In this document: positions 33,601-41,783 of the stretch, piece after piece
Layout: each line of letters starts with the position of its first letter
How positions within the stretch are numbered: position 1 is the stretch's first letter
NCBI GenBank assembly: GCA_049695975.1
Contig: JBAVTE010000009.1
Span: 6,890 to 70,889, forward strand
DNA length: 64,000 nt
Direction: 5' to 3'
From: CAILDB01 sp049695975
GTDB taxonomy: Bacteria > Patescibacteriota > Minisyncoccia > Phycocordibacterales > GWA1-40-21
Program-made: the position numbers and the translations under genes
Notes under the pieces: model-generated
Databases searched by the model: none
The model's input: only the letters and a program-made list of their open reading frames with translations
What the model was told of the DNA's origin: nothing

Positions 33601-34352
33601 AATTTTTCAGCTTCTATAGTACTTGCTTTTTCAAGATCAGCCAAAAGATTTTTGAGAAGTAAATTCAAATCAACTTTCTTCAATATTTCATAAATTGCTT
33701 CTCCACCAATTCCAGCTTCAAACATTGCTCCGTACTTCACCGAAAACTTATGGAACATTGCTTCATCAAGCACAAGACCTTGCCTAATGCTTTCTACTTC
33801 TTTTTTTGCATTTACTGCAAGATCTTTGATTGCTTCTTTTGTCTTTTCATCTTGAGCTGCTTTTACTTTTGATTTAAATTCTGAATCAATTTCTTTCAAG
33901 ATTCTTTCTCTCTCACTTTCCACGGTTTTTGTAACAATATATCCAGCAAAATAAACGACTTTTTCCAAATCATTCATTCCCATTCCAAGAATCAGACCGA
34001 GTCTTGAAGGCATACCTCTCAAAAACCAGATGTGCGATACAGGAGTTGCAAGCTCTATATGTCCCATTCTTTCCCTCCTCACGATTGACCTTGTAATTTC
34101 TACTCCGCACTTTTCACAAACGATTCCTTTATATCTAATACCTCTGTATTTTCCACAATAACATTCGTAATCTTTATCAGGACCAAATATTTTTTCATCA
34201 AAAAGTCCGCCTCTTTCACTTCTTTGTGTTCTGTAATTTATAGTTTCAGGTCTTGTCACTTCACCGAAAGACCACTCTTTGATTCGAAGAGGAGAAGCAA
34301 CCTTGATAGAAATTGCATTGAAGTCGTTTGTATTTTGTTTATTTATTCTCAT
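30675..34352 (-). CDS. rpoC: DNA-directed RNA polymerase subunit beta'
   Basis: Largest RNA polymerase subunit. Visible are the N-terminal zinc ribbon (CYCGKYRGIRYKGIVCEKCG), the active-site block NADFDGDTMSVHLPL carrying the three Mg-binding aspartates, the bridge and trigger-helix region GTQLTMRTFHAGGTA, and the second zinc site ending CVKCYGMDLGRS. The active-site motif has Thr-Met-Ser where NADFDGDQMAVH is usual. About 1225 aa, shorter than the 1400 of E. coli, with no large lineage insertions. I use the ATG at 34352 (MRINKQNTNDFNAISIKVASP) because the frame upstream overlaps rpoB. Confidence 0.97.
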   Translation of the reverse strand: MRINKQNTNDFNAISIKVASPLRIKEWSFGEVTRPETINYRTQRSERGGLFDEKIFGPDKDYECYCGKYRGIRYKGIVCEKCGVEITRSIVRRERMGHIELATPVSHIWFLRGMPSRLGLILGMGMNDLEKVVYFAGYIVTKTVESERERILKEIDSEFKSKVKAAQDEKTKEAIKDLAVNAKKEVESIRQGLVLDEAMFHKFSVKYGAMFEAGIGGEAIYEILKKVDLNLLLKNLLADLEKASTIEAEKLNKRITLIKSMVASRVRPEWMFLTTIPVIPPALRPMVPLDGGRFATSDVNDLYRRVINRNNRLLKLKEIHAPDVILRNEKRILQEAVDALIDNSIRHGNSALSAMTSMQKRPLKSLADNLKGKRGLFRLNLLGKRVDYSARSVIVVGPELALDQCGLPKHIALELFRPFVISELLKKELAYNIRGAGKLIDDGIPEVWAILEEAIKGKYVLLNRAPTLHRLGIQAFRPILIEGNAIQVHPLVCTAFNADFDGDTMSVHLPLGEEAQTEAREIMAADKNILKPGNGDPTISAKLLDIVLGCYWMTKIIPGEKGEGKYFSSPNSAITCFDFEAISIRSLVKVLPTEKAKYAGFNGELMETSVGRLLFNSILPADYPFVNKEIDKKQLTRIIDELINKHGPNKVGVILDKIKTFGFKYATHSGTTWGLDDVFVPKEKDEIIKIAKQKSEDVYAEFSEGLLAEEERIRKNIEIWHGAKSELEKLIPSSLDQNGSVYDMWKSGARGSLGSLTQMVGMKGLIQNTAGETIEFPVISSAKEGLTPIEYFITTHGSRKGLSDTALNTAKAGYLTRRLFDVAQDILIKEVDCGTKEYICISKKVGEESGPSIAKNVRGRFLAQDVVDKDGNVLFKKDHLVSKDDAQKIDQEGGPKVFVRSPLTCKTLHGICVKCYGMDLGRSETIDVGEAVGTVAAQAIGEPGTQLTMRTFHAGGTASVGGDITSGLPRVEEIFEKRRPKNPAVVSTVNGLVSSVKDFGKEKIITVIPEIEDKGKSKKSGEIEFIFNPKRVPLVKMGDKIVKGQLLTDGSADIDEIFEFAGREAAMNYIITEVSKPYELQGEAVSRKHIEIIVKQMFSKMIVTDAGSSELTVNEVIDELDLLEENKNIKVKKGEEIKVKAVVMGITESALSRRSFLSAASFQWTVRVLINASVKGTVDRLTGLKENVIIGRIIPAGTGFPGSKKFDLIQGVKDKYKFDDRDNDR

Positions 34353-34362
34353 GTTTTTAAAA

Positions 34363-37300
34363 TTAATTATTATCAAGATTCTCTTCTTCTTTTTTCAGCT
34401 CTATATCTAGAGCAAGACCTTTAAGGCTATTCAAAAGCACATTAAACGAGGCAGGTAGACCTGGTTCCTTCATTCTTTCTCCTTTTACAATAGAATCAAA
34501 TGCAAGAGACCTTCCGACAATATCGTCTGATTTGATAGTAAGCATTTCTCTAAGTGTATAGGCAGCTCCATATCCAAGAAGTGCCCAGACCTCCATTTCT
34601 CCGAATCTCTGACCTCCGCCTTGTGATCTTCCTCCGAGTGGCTGTTGTGTAATCATGGAGTATGGACCGATAGATCTCATGTGAATCTTGTCTTCAACTT
34701 CATGGTGAAGTTTCAAAATATACATATATCCAACTGCAATTTCTTGTTCAAATGACTCACCCGTCCTTCCGTCTAAGAGTTTCATTTTTCCACTTGCATT
34801 AAATCCAGCTTTCACTAATTCTTCTTTTATTTCGTCATCAGTAGCTCCAGCAAAAGGTGGTACGATGGCCTGATAATTAAGTGTGTTTGCAGCAAGACCA
34901 AGATGCAACTCAAGAATTTGTCCGAGGTTCATACGCGAAGGAACACCAAGCGGTGTAAGAATGATATCGATAGGAGTTCCATCTTCCATAAATGGCATAT
35001 CTTCCTCTGGCATTATTTTTGAAATAACACCTTTGTTTCCGTGCCTTCCTGCAAGTTTATCACCGACTGAAACATTTCTCACCTGAGCAATCTCAATGTG
35101 AATTCTTTTTATAATTCCTGAATCAAGCTTATCTCCAAGTTCTCTAGAAAAAACTTTAACGGAAATAATTCTTCCTCTTTTTCCTCCTTCAAGCCTCTTT
35201 GAAGTATCTTTAACATCTCTTGCTTTTTCTCCGAAAATAGATCTGAGAAGTCTCTCTTCTGGGGTTAGCTGTGTCTCACCTTTTGGTGTGATCTTACCAA
35301 CAAGTATATCGCCAGACATTACTTCTGCTCCTACGCGGATAATACCATCTTCATCGAGATTTTTTAATTTTGATTCACCAACGTTCGGAATATCATGAGT
35401 GGTGATTTCTGGACCAAGTTTTGTGTCACGGACATTTACAATAAATTCCTCAATATGCACAGATGTAAATTTACTATCTTTTACAATCCTTTCTGAAAGA
35501 ATGATGGCATCTTCATAGTTTGCTCCAAACCATGTCATAAAAGCGACAAGACCATTTTGACCAACTGCCATTTCTCCATTAACAGAAGAAGATGTATCCG
35601 CGAGTAATGTACCCTTCTTAATTTTTTCACCCAGTGAAACTGCGGGTCTCTGATGAAAAGCGGTCAAACTGTTTGTTTTTGAGAAAGTTACAAGTTTATA
35701 TTCTTTTTCTTTTCCTTTACTATTTTTAATTATTACTTTATTTGCATCTACACAACTCACAATACCTTCTTCCTCTGCATAGATAATTCTTCCTGTATAT
35801 TTTGCGACTTCACCTTCAATACCAGTAGCTACAAGTGGTGCTTCTGGAATAATACAAGGCACCGCTTGCTTCTGCATGTTGCAACCCATCAAAGCTCTAT
35901 TAGCATCATCGTGGTTTAAGAATGGAATCATTGATGGCGCAATAGAAAACGCCTGATTTGTAGCAATATCTATATAATCCACATCCTCTCTTTTACAAAT
36001 TTGTGGTTTTCCATTCAGACGAACTTCAACTTCATAATTTGTGATTTTTCCTTTTTCATCATACTTCTGAGCCGCATGAGCGATCTTATAATTTTCTTCT
36101 TCAAATGCATTGAAATATTTTATTTCATCCGTAATAAAACCATTTTCAACTTTTGCATAAGGTGTTTCAATCATTCCAAATTCATTTATTCTAGCGTAAA
36201 TAGATAATCTTAAAATAAGACCAATATTTTGACCTTCTGGTGTATGGATTGGACAAACTCTACCGTAGTGTGACGGATGAACGTCTCTCACTTCGAATCC
36301 TGCTCTTTCTCGAGTAAGTCCGCCTGGGCCGAGGGCAGATAGAGTTCTTAATTGCTCTATTTCCTGTAAAATATTTTCCTGTTGCATAAACTGAGAAAGT
36401 TGGTTCGTCGCAAAAAATTCTTTTATTCTTGCTTGAAGAGGCCTTGGAGAAATAAACTGCACAGGCATAGAAATACTGGGATCTATAGTAGACATTCTGT
36501 CTTGAATGTTTCTCTTCATTTGAGTCATTCCTATTCTCATTTTTGCCTGAAGAAGTTCTCCGACTGATCTAACACGGCGAGAACCCAAGTGATCTATATC
36601 GTCTTCTACTGCATCTGGATCACCATTTTGCTTTGTAATGTATTTTATTGTTGTAACAATATCATCTATTGTAATATTCTTTTGCTCAAGAGATTTTTCA
36701 TCCATCGGCTTTCCAAATCTTTTGTTAAATTTAAACCTACCAACTTTAGAAATGTCATACCTCTCGGCATTAAAAATAGAATTTATAAAACCCTTTGCAT
36801 TATCCACTGCAGCAAGATCACCGTCTCGAAGTTTTTTGTATATTTCAATATATGCTTCGTCCTGAGTTTTAACATGATCCTTCTCCATAGAAGTCATCAT
36901 CACTTTTTTTGATTCCTCATCGTCATTAAAAAAAGCAAGTATTTCTTTGTCATCTTTTGCACCGAGAACTCTCAAAAGAGAGATCACAGAAAATTTTCTT
37001 TTTTTATCAATTTTTACATATATTGATCCATCTGCTTCAGACTCTATTTCTATCCAAGCTCCTCTTGATGGAATTATTTTTGCACCAAAATAATTTTTCC
37101 CTTTGCTTTCATTTGTTGTAAAGAAAATACCATAAGATCTGGCAAGTTGTGGAACAATAACTCTCTCTATTCCATTTATAATAAAAGTACCATGACCTGT
37201 CATCATAGGAATTTCTGATAGGAATATTTCCTGCTCTTTTACTGTTCCTAAGGTTTTATTTTTTAATATAACTTTTGCTTTAAAAGATGCTTCGTAAGAA

Positions 37301-37563
37301 ATTTTTCTATCTTTTGCATGATATTCATCATATTTAGGTTTTTCTATAGAAAAACCACCAAATGACAATTCAAATTTCTTATCAGCATAATCTTTTATTG
37401 GAGAAAACTCCTTGAGTACTTCTTTGAGCCCTGTTTCCAGAAAACGGACGTATGATTCTGTTTGATGTTCCACAAGATTTGGAATTAACACCAAAGGTTT
37501 CTTGAATTTACCAAAATATTTCTTCGTAGTTTTACCTCCAGTTATAAAAGAAGCTTGATTCAT
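34363..37563 (-). CDS. rpoB: DNA-directed RNA polymerase subunit beta
   Basis: Second-largest RNA polymerase subunit. Recognised by SQFMQQENILQEIEQLRTLSALGPGGLTRERAGFEVRDVHPSHYGRVCPIHTPEGQNIGLI (rifampicin-site region), GQNGLVAFMTWFGANYEDAI, KLAGRHGNKGVISKI and the C-terminal GGRSQGGGQRFGEMEVWAL. At 1066 aa it is a minimal form without the large insertions of proteobacteria. In the rif region, where most bacteria have FMDQ it has FMQQ. rplL is not upstream; rpoB has its own promoter and leader. Confidence 0.97.
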   Translation of the reverse strand: MNQASFITGGKTTKKYFGKFKKPLVLIPNLVEHQTESYVRFLETGLKEVLKEFSPIKDYADKKFELSFGGFSIEKPKYDEYHAKDRKISYEASFKAKVILKNKTLGTVKEQEIFLSEIPMMTGHGTFIINGIERVIVPQLARSYGIFFTTNESKGKNYFGAKIIPSRGAWIEIESEADGSIYVKIDKKRKFSVISLLRVLGAKDDKEILAFFNDDEESKKVMMTSMEKDHVKTQDEAYIEIYKKLRDGDLAAVDNAKGFINSIFNAERYDISKVGRFKFNKRFGKPMDEKSLEQKNITIDDIVTTIKYITKQNGDPDAVEDDIDHLGSRRVRSVGELLQAKMRIGMTQMKRNIQDRMSTIDPSISMPVQFISPRPLQARIKEFFATNQLSQFMQQENILQEIEQLRTLSALGPGGLTRERAGFEVRDVHPSHYGRVCPIHTPEGQNIGLILRLSIYARINEFGMIETPYAKVENGFITDEIKYFNAFEEENYKIAHAAQKYDEKGKITNYEVEVRLNGKPQICKREDVDYIDIATNQAFSIAPSMIPFLNHDDANRALMGCNMQKQAVPCIIPEAPLVATGIEGEVAKYTGRIIYAEEEGIVSCVDANKVIIKNSKGKEKEYKLVTFSKTNSLTAFHQRPAVSLGEKIKKGTLLADTSSSVNGEMAVGQNGLVAFMTWFGANYEDAIILSERIVKDSKFTSVHIEEFIVNVRDTKLGPEITTHDIPNVGESKLKNLDEDGIIRVGAEVMSGDILVGKITPKGETQLTPEERLLRSIFGEKARDVKDTSKRLEGGKRGRIISVKVFSRELGDKLDSGIIKRIHIEIAQVRNVSVGDKLAGRHGNKGVISKIMPEEDMPFMEDGTPIDIILTPLGVPSRMNLGQILELHLGLAANTLNYQAIVPPFAGATDDEIKEELVKAGFNASGKMKLLDGRTGESFEQEIAVGYMYILKLHHEVEDKIHMRSIGPYSMITQQPLGGRSQGGGQRFGEMEVWALLGYGAAYTLREMLTIKSDDIVGRSLAFDSIVKGERMKEPGLPASFNVLLNSLKGLALDIELKKEEENLDNN

Positions 37564-37628
37564 TTTATTTTATAAAATTAATAATTAATAATTAACAAAA
37601 TACTAAAAAATAAATAAAGACAAAAAAT

Positions 37629-37649
37629 CACCCTTTACGCCCAAAGGTG
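37629..37649 (-). terminator. attenuator-like hairpin in the rpoBC leader
   Basis: On the minus strand CACCTTT-GGGCGT-AAAGGGTG folds with one bulged G and is followed by ATTTTTTG. It lies between the rpoB promoter and the rpoB ATG, so it could reduce read-through into rpoBC. Confidence 0.5.
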
Positions 37650-37752
37650 CATTTAATCCTATATTTATTATTGTTTTTTTTTAAGCAAGATATTAATCTA
37701 CTTAATAGAGACAAGCTTCCATCAGTAACTCATTCTTACTAAAGCTGTTGAT

Positions 37753-37781
37753 AGGCTACACGAAAGTAGAAAAAATGTCAA
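37753..37781 (-). promoter_or_regulatory. promoter of rpoBC
   Basis: A perfect TTGACA (37776-37781, minus) and TAGCCT (37753-37758) are 17 nt apart. The leader would be about 180 nt. The -10 box is weak, which may allow regulation. Confidence 0.55.
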
Positions 37782-37811
37782 TGTTGATAACTTTTATACA
37801 GTTCGCACACA

Positions 37812-39479
37812 TCATGACATGATCTTCCGCACAAACAATCTTACAATACGAATTTCCTCAAAGGAATAGTCAGCACCGAGTTTATTTTTAATGGGTGACA
37901 AGAGAAAATCACGATTGTCACCATAAAGGTCCTTGAAAGTGGAATATATTTTAGTAAATTTTGCATTTGGAACTTCTGCTTTCAATTTTGAAATGTCAAA
38001 ATCAGAATCTTTCGCTAAAATCTTTTCTATATTTGAAATAACTGAATCTACTTTTACATTTTTTAATTTTGCAATTTCTTTTATTGAAAGTCCCCCTTCT
38101 ATCATTGCTTTGACTTTGTCCGATGCGGAAACTTTTCTTTTTTTAATTTTGATTGAACCTGCGATGGGCGAAATTTTTTCCAAAAATTTCGCCTGCTTTT
38201 CTTTGATTTCACTTTCATCAAGCGACTCGAGAAACTTTACATCAATTTCTGACCTTTTGCGAAACATCTCGTCATACTCGAGAACTTCATCATTCACACA
38301 AAGGGCCATGTCGTTCATTCCGAGCAAATTGAGGCCTTCTAGAGACCTCACACGGGAAAGGGCCACATATCCCATACCTTTTTCAAAAGATCTCGAAAGG
38401 TCGACTTCCACGGCATCCAAGCTCATCCCCTGACTTTTATGCACCGTAATAGCCCAAGCTAGACGAATCGGAAACTGTTCTATCACAGCTTTTGTCTTTC
38501 CTTCCTCTTCTATTTTCCAAGTTGCAACTTCAACATCTATCACTTTACCAGACACAGTCATCACTCGAGGATGTCCGTATTTACAGTCAATGATTTTACC
38601 AAGAGTTCCATTTGCATATCCTGCCTCAGCATTATTTTTTACAAATATTACTTTGGCACCAATTTTTAATTTCAAAATTTCTGGAGCAAGGCAACTTTTT
38701 TTCAGAGAATCAAGAAGCGGTTTTCTCCCCTTCTCTTCCATATTGAAAACAAATGTCTGACCAGAAATTTTTGCGAGCTCAGCTTCATTTATTGAATCTA
38801 CATTTATATTATGTGTATGAAGTCGTGTCGGCTCAATATTTTGTATAGTTTTTTTATTATATCTTTCTCGTAAAATAAGTAATGTGTCCTCGCTCACACA
38901 ATTTCCGCGAATGTCATTTAAAACTTTCAAAAAGTTTTGGTCCTTCTGTCTGTGTTGCTCATCGAGATAACAAATTCTCATATTCAAATCTTTCCAAGCA
39001 GATGATTTATAAGAAAAATGTGATTCCCTCTCCCCCATTCGGGAAACTGGAGGAAGCTGAAAAAAATCACCACAAAGTATGACCTGCATTCCACCAAAAG
39101 GAGCATTTACTCTGCGAAGTCGCCGAGCTACATTGTCCACAAGATCAAGCCGAGAATGATGAAGCATTGAGATCTCATCTATGACAAGTACATCTGTGTT
39201 TTTCAATCTGTCATAAATATATTTTTTACTTTCTAAATCTTCAAGATCATAAAGTGTAAGATCGTCTTTTATTCCGATTCCAGACCAAGAATGAATAGTG
39301 GAACCGCCAATGTGTGTCGCTGCGATTCCTGTAGAAGCCGTCACTCCCACTTCCACACCTTTATTTTTTAGGAAATTAATATACTCATTTAAAAGATGTG
39401 TCTTTCCGCTTCCGGCAGCACCAGTAATGTAGCAATTGTATCCCATCTTCAAAATTTCCAGCGCTTGCTTTTGAGTCAT
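37812..39479 (-). CDS. Pif1/RecD-like SF1B helicase with C-terminal helix-turn-helix domain
   Basis: ATP-dependent 5'-3' DNA helicase family. Walker A GAAGSGKTHLL (20-30), then TASTGIAATHIGGSTIHSW, motif II VLVIDEISMLHH, motif III CGDFFQLPPV, and C-terminal motif AITVHKSQGMSLDAVEVDL, VALSRVRSLEGL. The last 120 residues carry an HTH_40/RQC-like segment (MIEGGLSIKEIAKLKNVKVDSV). Probably resolves replication or recombination intermediates. A linker at about residues 430-438 (AKFLEKISP) is encoded by a 12-bp palindrome. Confidence 0.88.
   Translation of the reverse strand: MTQKQALEILKMGYNCYITGAAGSGKTHLLNEYINFLKNKGVEVGVTASTGIAATHIGGSTIHSWSGIGIKDDLTLYDLEDLESKKYIYDRLKNTDVLVIDEISMLHHSRLDLVDNVARRLRRVNAPFGGMQVILCGDFFQLPPVSRMGERESHFSYKSSAWKDLNMRICYLDEQHRQKDQNFLKVLNDIRGNCVSEDTLLILRERYNKKTIQNIEPTRLHTHNINVDSINEAELAKISGQTFVFNMEEKGRKPLLDSLKKSCLAPEILKLKIGAKVIFVKNNAEAGYANGTLGKIIDCKYGHPRVMTVSGKVIDVEVATWKIEEEGKTKAVIEQFPIRLAWAITVHKSQGMSLDAVEVDLSRSFEKGMGYVALSRVRSLEGLNLLGMNDMALCVNDEVLEYDEMFRKRSEIDVKFLESLDESEIKEKQAKFLEKISPIAGSIKIKKRKVSASDKVKAMIEGGLSIKEIAKLKNVKVDSVISNIEKILAKDSDFDISKLKAEVPNAKFTKIYSTFKDLYGDNRDFLLSPIKNKLGADYSFEEIRIVRLFVRKIMS
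38167..38193. repeat. 12-bp palindrome read in frame in the Pif1-like gene
   Basis: 38167-38178 pairs perfectly with 38182-38193, loop TCC. The inner arms (GAAATTTTT/AAAAATTTC) resemble the AATTTTTTG family. It lies in the linker between helicase and C-terminal HTH regions. Confidence 0.7.
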
Positions 39480-39511
39480 GTAAATATCTTAACACAGAAA
39501 TTTAAAAAACT

Positions 39512-40189
39512 TTAAAAAGTTTTTCTCCATGCATCTATCTCCTTATGATTTCCTGAAAGTAGTACTTTTGGAACTCTATATTTTTTGCCTTTATATTTTA
39601 AAATTTCTGGACGAGTATAAACTTCACTACTTGAAATACGTTCTTCTTCTCGAGAAGAAAAATTACCAAGAACACCTTCTGTTTGTCTTGCTATACAATC
39701 TATCACAATCATCGCCGGCAATTCCCCACCAGTCAAAACAAAATTTCCTACGGAAATTTTATCTGTTTTATAAATTTTATTTATCCTCTCGTCTATCCCT
39801 TCATACCTGCCACAAATGATAATAATGTCAGAATACTTTTCCACACTTTCCTTCGCATATTGCGTATCAAAAAGTTTACCGTCTGGAACAAGAAAAATTA
39901 TTTTCGTTTTTGCTTTTTTATTTTTCTTTATTTTAGAAAGTGCCTTTTCTATGGCTTTTACCACAGGCTCCGCTTGCATTACCATGCCCGGACCTCCTCC
40001 ATAAGGAATATCATCCACTCTTTTATATGGCTTATCTTTTCTGGCCTGTATTTTAGTCACCTTCGCAAAATCTCGTGGATTATAAAAATCTACCTTCAAA
40101 AGTTTATTTTTTATCGCCCGTGCCAAAATAGATTCAGCCAAATATGAGCTAAATGATTCTGGAAAAAGTGTAATGATATGAAATTGCAT
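39512..40189 (-). CDS. trmD: tRNA (guanine-N1-)-methyltransferase TrmD
   Basis: SPOUT methyltransferase that makes m1G37 in tRNAs and prevents frameshifting. The start MQFHIITLFPESF is canonical, followed by the trefoil-knot residues IPYGGGPGMVMQAEP, GRYEGIDERI and GNFVLTGGELPAMIVID. From 40189 it is 225 aa. The longer frame to 40327 adds 46 hydrophobic residues encoded by a repeat element, so it is not real. A -35/-10 pair with 17-nt spacing ends 6 nt before this ATG. Confidence 0.95.
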   Translation of the reverse strand: MQFHIITLFPESFSSYLAESILARAIKNKLLKVDFYNPRDFAKVTKIQARKDKPYKRVDDIPYGGGPGMVMQAEPVVKAIEKALSKIKKNKKAKTKIIFLVPDGKLFDTQYAKESVEKYSDIIIICGRYEGIDERINKIYKTDKISVGNFVLTGGELPAMIVIDCIARQTEGVLGNFSSREEERISSSEVYTRPEILKYKGKKYRVPKVLLSGNHKEIDAWRKTF

Positions 40190-40195
40190 AAATGT

Positions 40196-40224
40196 AAAAT
40201 ACAACAAAAATAGAAAAATAGCAA
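40196..40224 (-). promoter_or_regulatory. candidate trmD promoter overlapping repeat copy B
   Basis: TTGCTA (40219-40224, minus) and TATTTT (40196-40201) are 17 nt apart and end 6 nt before the trmD ATG. The -35 box lies in the repeat. The match is moderate. Confidence 0.4.
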
Positions 40225-40501
40225 AAAATAAAAACAAAGGACCTTTTGAACGATTTAGCGTAGCAAGCAGAAAATCAACAAAATTTTTAGAAAAACGAAA
40301 TTCCTGTAGCAAAGTACTTTTGAACATCCTTGGGAGGAGCGGTCTGGCGACGGACAGAGAAAATTTTTAGCAAAAAATTTTCGTGATGGGCAAAAGTATT
40401 TTGTGGAGGGAATTTTGTTTTTCTAAAAATTTTGTATAATTTTCTAGATTGCGAAGCTATTAGTGAGAAATGTCCTTTGTTTTTATTTTTTGCTATTTTT
40501 T
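40202..40501. repeat. large imperfect inverted repeat (copies B and D) upstream of trmD
   Basis: 40202-40325 (copy B) and 40392-40501 (copy D) are imperfect reverse complements: both ends share AAAATAGCAAAAAATAAAAA with CAAAGGAC, and both contain ACAAAATTTTTAGAAAAAC and AAATTCC. Copy B also matches copy C near rpoD in its middle. Between the arms is a 10-bp palindrome at 40359-40382. There is no coding capacity. Confidence 0.8.
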
Positions 40502-40520
40502 AAATTCTTAGATTAACAAA

Positions 40521-40550
40521 AACAAAACCACCTATAAAAGTGGTTTTGTT
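40521..40550. terminator. terminator downstream of khpA
   Basis: AACAAAACCAC (40521-40531) pairs with GTGGTTTTGTT (40540-40550). On the minus strand it follows the khpA stop by 18 nt. T-rich sequence follows on both strands. It separates khpA from trmD. Confidence 0.75.
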
Positions 40551-40567
40551 TTTTAGACTAAACTAAT

Positions 40568-40900
40568 TTAGAACTTTAGATCTGCCATTGCCTCATCTAC
40601 TGTCTTTGAGGTTTTCATTTCTGGTCTAACACTGGTTTCTGGCCTAGTGCTTCCTTCTGGCTCGTTGATCTTCAAGTTTACTCTTGAGTTGTTTTTCATT
40701 CCTACAACTCGAAGAAGTGTTCTGATGGCTTTGGCTGTATTACCGAGTCTTCCAATGACCTTGCCCATATCGGCATTGTCCACTGTAAGAGTAAGTAAAA
40801 CACCCATCTCATCCACAGTCCTTGTGATAACCACTTTTTCAGGTACATCAACAAGCGCTTTTACAACATACTCGAGAAACTTTACATCGTTTTCTGTCAT
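40568..40900 (-). CDS. khpA: KH-domain RNA-binding protein KhpA
   Basis: Small single KH-domain protein (110 aa), formerly UPF0109, that binds RNA and in several bacteria works with KhpB/Jag in cell-size and RNA regulation. The GXXG loop lies in GKVIGRLGNTAKAIRTLL (46-63). The C-terminal 30 residues are a charged Thr/Glu-rich tail beyond the KH fold. It lies between rpsP and trmD as in many bacteria, though separated from trmD here by a terminator and a repeat. Confidence 0.93.
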   Translation of the reverse strand: MTENDVKFLEYVVKALVDVPEKVVITRTVDEMGVLLTLTVDNADMGKVIGRLGNTAKAIRTLLRVVGMKNNSRVNLKINEPEGSTRPETSVRPEMKTSKTVDEAMADLKF

Positions 40901-41054
40901 TATTTTGTGAAAATTAATTTTTCTTTCATGCAGTAGTTTCGACCGGAATAATTTATTAAATACTGCCTAAAAAAATAATAGCATAAAAATAAAAATCAAA
41001 CAACAAAAGCACTTTGCTACAAGGACTTCTTTTTGAAACCTTAAATAAACAAAA

Positions 41055-41110
41055 AGCCACACAAGATTATTCTTTTTCTGAACGCAAAAAAAGTACAATC
41101 TCGTGTGGCT
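41055..41110 (-). terminator. terminator of rpsP
   Basis: AGCCACAC-A-AGATT (41055-41068) pairs with AATCT-C-GTGTGGCT (41097-41110) around a long loop. On the minus strand it is followed by TTTTTG. Its arms begin just inside the end of rpsP. Confidence 0.65.
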
Positions 41111-41115
41111 TTAGT

Positions 41116-41517
41116 TTATGCTTTTACTTCTTCTTTAGGTGTTTCAACTTTTACTTCTTCAACTGGTTTTTCCGCCTTTACTTCTGCTTTTGGAGTATTC
41201 TTTGCGGCCTCTTCTGCTTCCTTGGCTTTATTAGCATTAATAATTTTATTTTTTGGTAAAACGTTTATTTTCTTACCAGCAATAATTTTTTGTTCAATAA
41301 GAAAATTCCTAACAGTTGCAGAAAGTTGAACGCCTTTTGAAATCCAATGTTTTACTTTTTCACCATCTACAGTACATATTCCTTTTCCTCGAGCATCATA
41401 AGAACCAAGCACTTCAAGATATCTTCCGCTCTTTGTGCTGTTCTTCGAATCTGTAAGCACAATCCTAAAAGTCGGCTCATGTACTCTTCCAACCCTTTGT
41501 AATCTAATTATTAACAT
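41116..41517 (-). CDS. rpsP: 30S ribosomal protein S16 with extended acidic/basic tail
   Basis: S16 is a small-subunit assembly protein. The fold covers MLIIRLQRVGRVHEPTFRIVLTDSK through WISKGVQLSATVRNFL (residues 1-75). A C-terminal Ala/Glu/Lys/Val-rich tail of about 45 residues follows, with repeats of KAEKPVEEVKVE type, longer than in most S16. From the ATG at 41517 it has 133 aa. The start is supported by a promoter ending 7 nt before it; the upstream ATG at 41559 would lie above that promoter. Confidence 0.95.
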   Translation of the reverse strand: MLIIRLQRVGRVHEPTFRIVLTDSKNSTKSGRYLEVLGSYDARGKGICTVDGEKVKHWISKGVQLSATVRNFLIEQKIIAGKKINVLPKNKIINANKAKEAEEAAKNTPKAEVKAEKPVEEVKVETPKEEVKA

Positions 41518-41524
41518 AAAAGAT

Positions 41525-41553
41525 ATACTAAACAAAAAAGAGATAAAAGTCAA
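41525..41553 (-). promoter_or_regulatory. promoter of rpsP, leaderless
   Basis: TTGACT (41548-41553, minus) and TAGTAT (41525-41530) are 17 nt apart. The -10 box ends 7 nt before the ATG. Confidence 0.75.
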
Positions 41554-41730
41554 ACCCATCTGGTAATTCCACTCATAAAACTACTCTTGATTTAGTATTA
41601 AAAAATCCTTTTGATTTATATAAAAAGCATTATCCTCCTGTATCTTATTGCTAAAAAACAAAAATACAAAGATTACTTTTCTAAATAACCTAAATATAAG
41701 CGAGCGGTTACAACGTACCTTTCCTAGCAA

Positions 41731-41759
41731 AAAACAGCCCTTATATGGAGCTGTTTTTT
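41731..41759. terminator. terminator of the PKD membrane protein gene
   Basis: AAAAACAGC (41731-41739) pairs with GCTGTTTTT (41751-41759). It lies 25 nt after the minus-strand stop at 41784, with T-runs on both strands. Confidence 0.75.
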
Positions 41760-41783
41760 GACTGCACGAATTTTCAATAATAT

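Noticed and set aside
40190..40327. 46-residue N-terminal extension of TrmD
   Set aside because: It is encoded by repeat copy B, is hydrophobic, and the canonical TrmD start MQFHIITLFPESF follows with a promoter just upstream.
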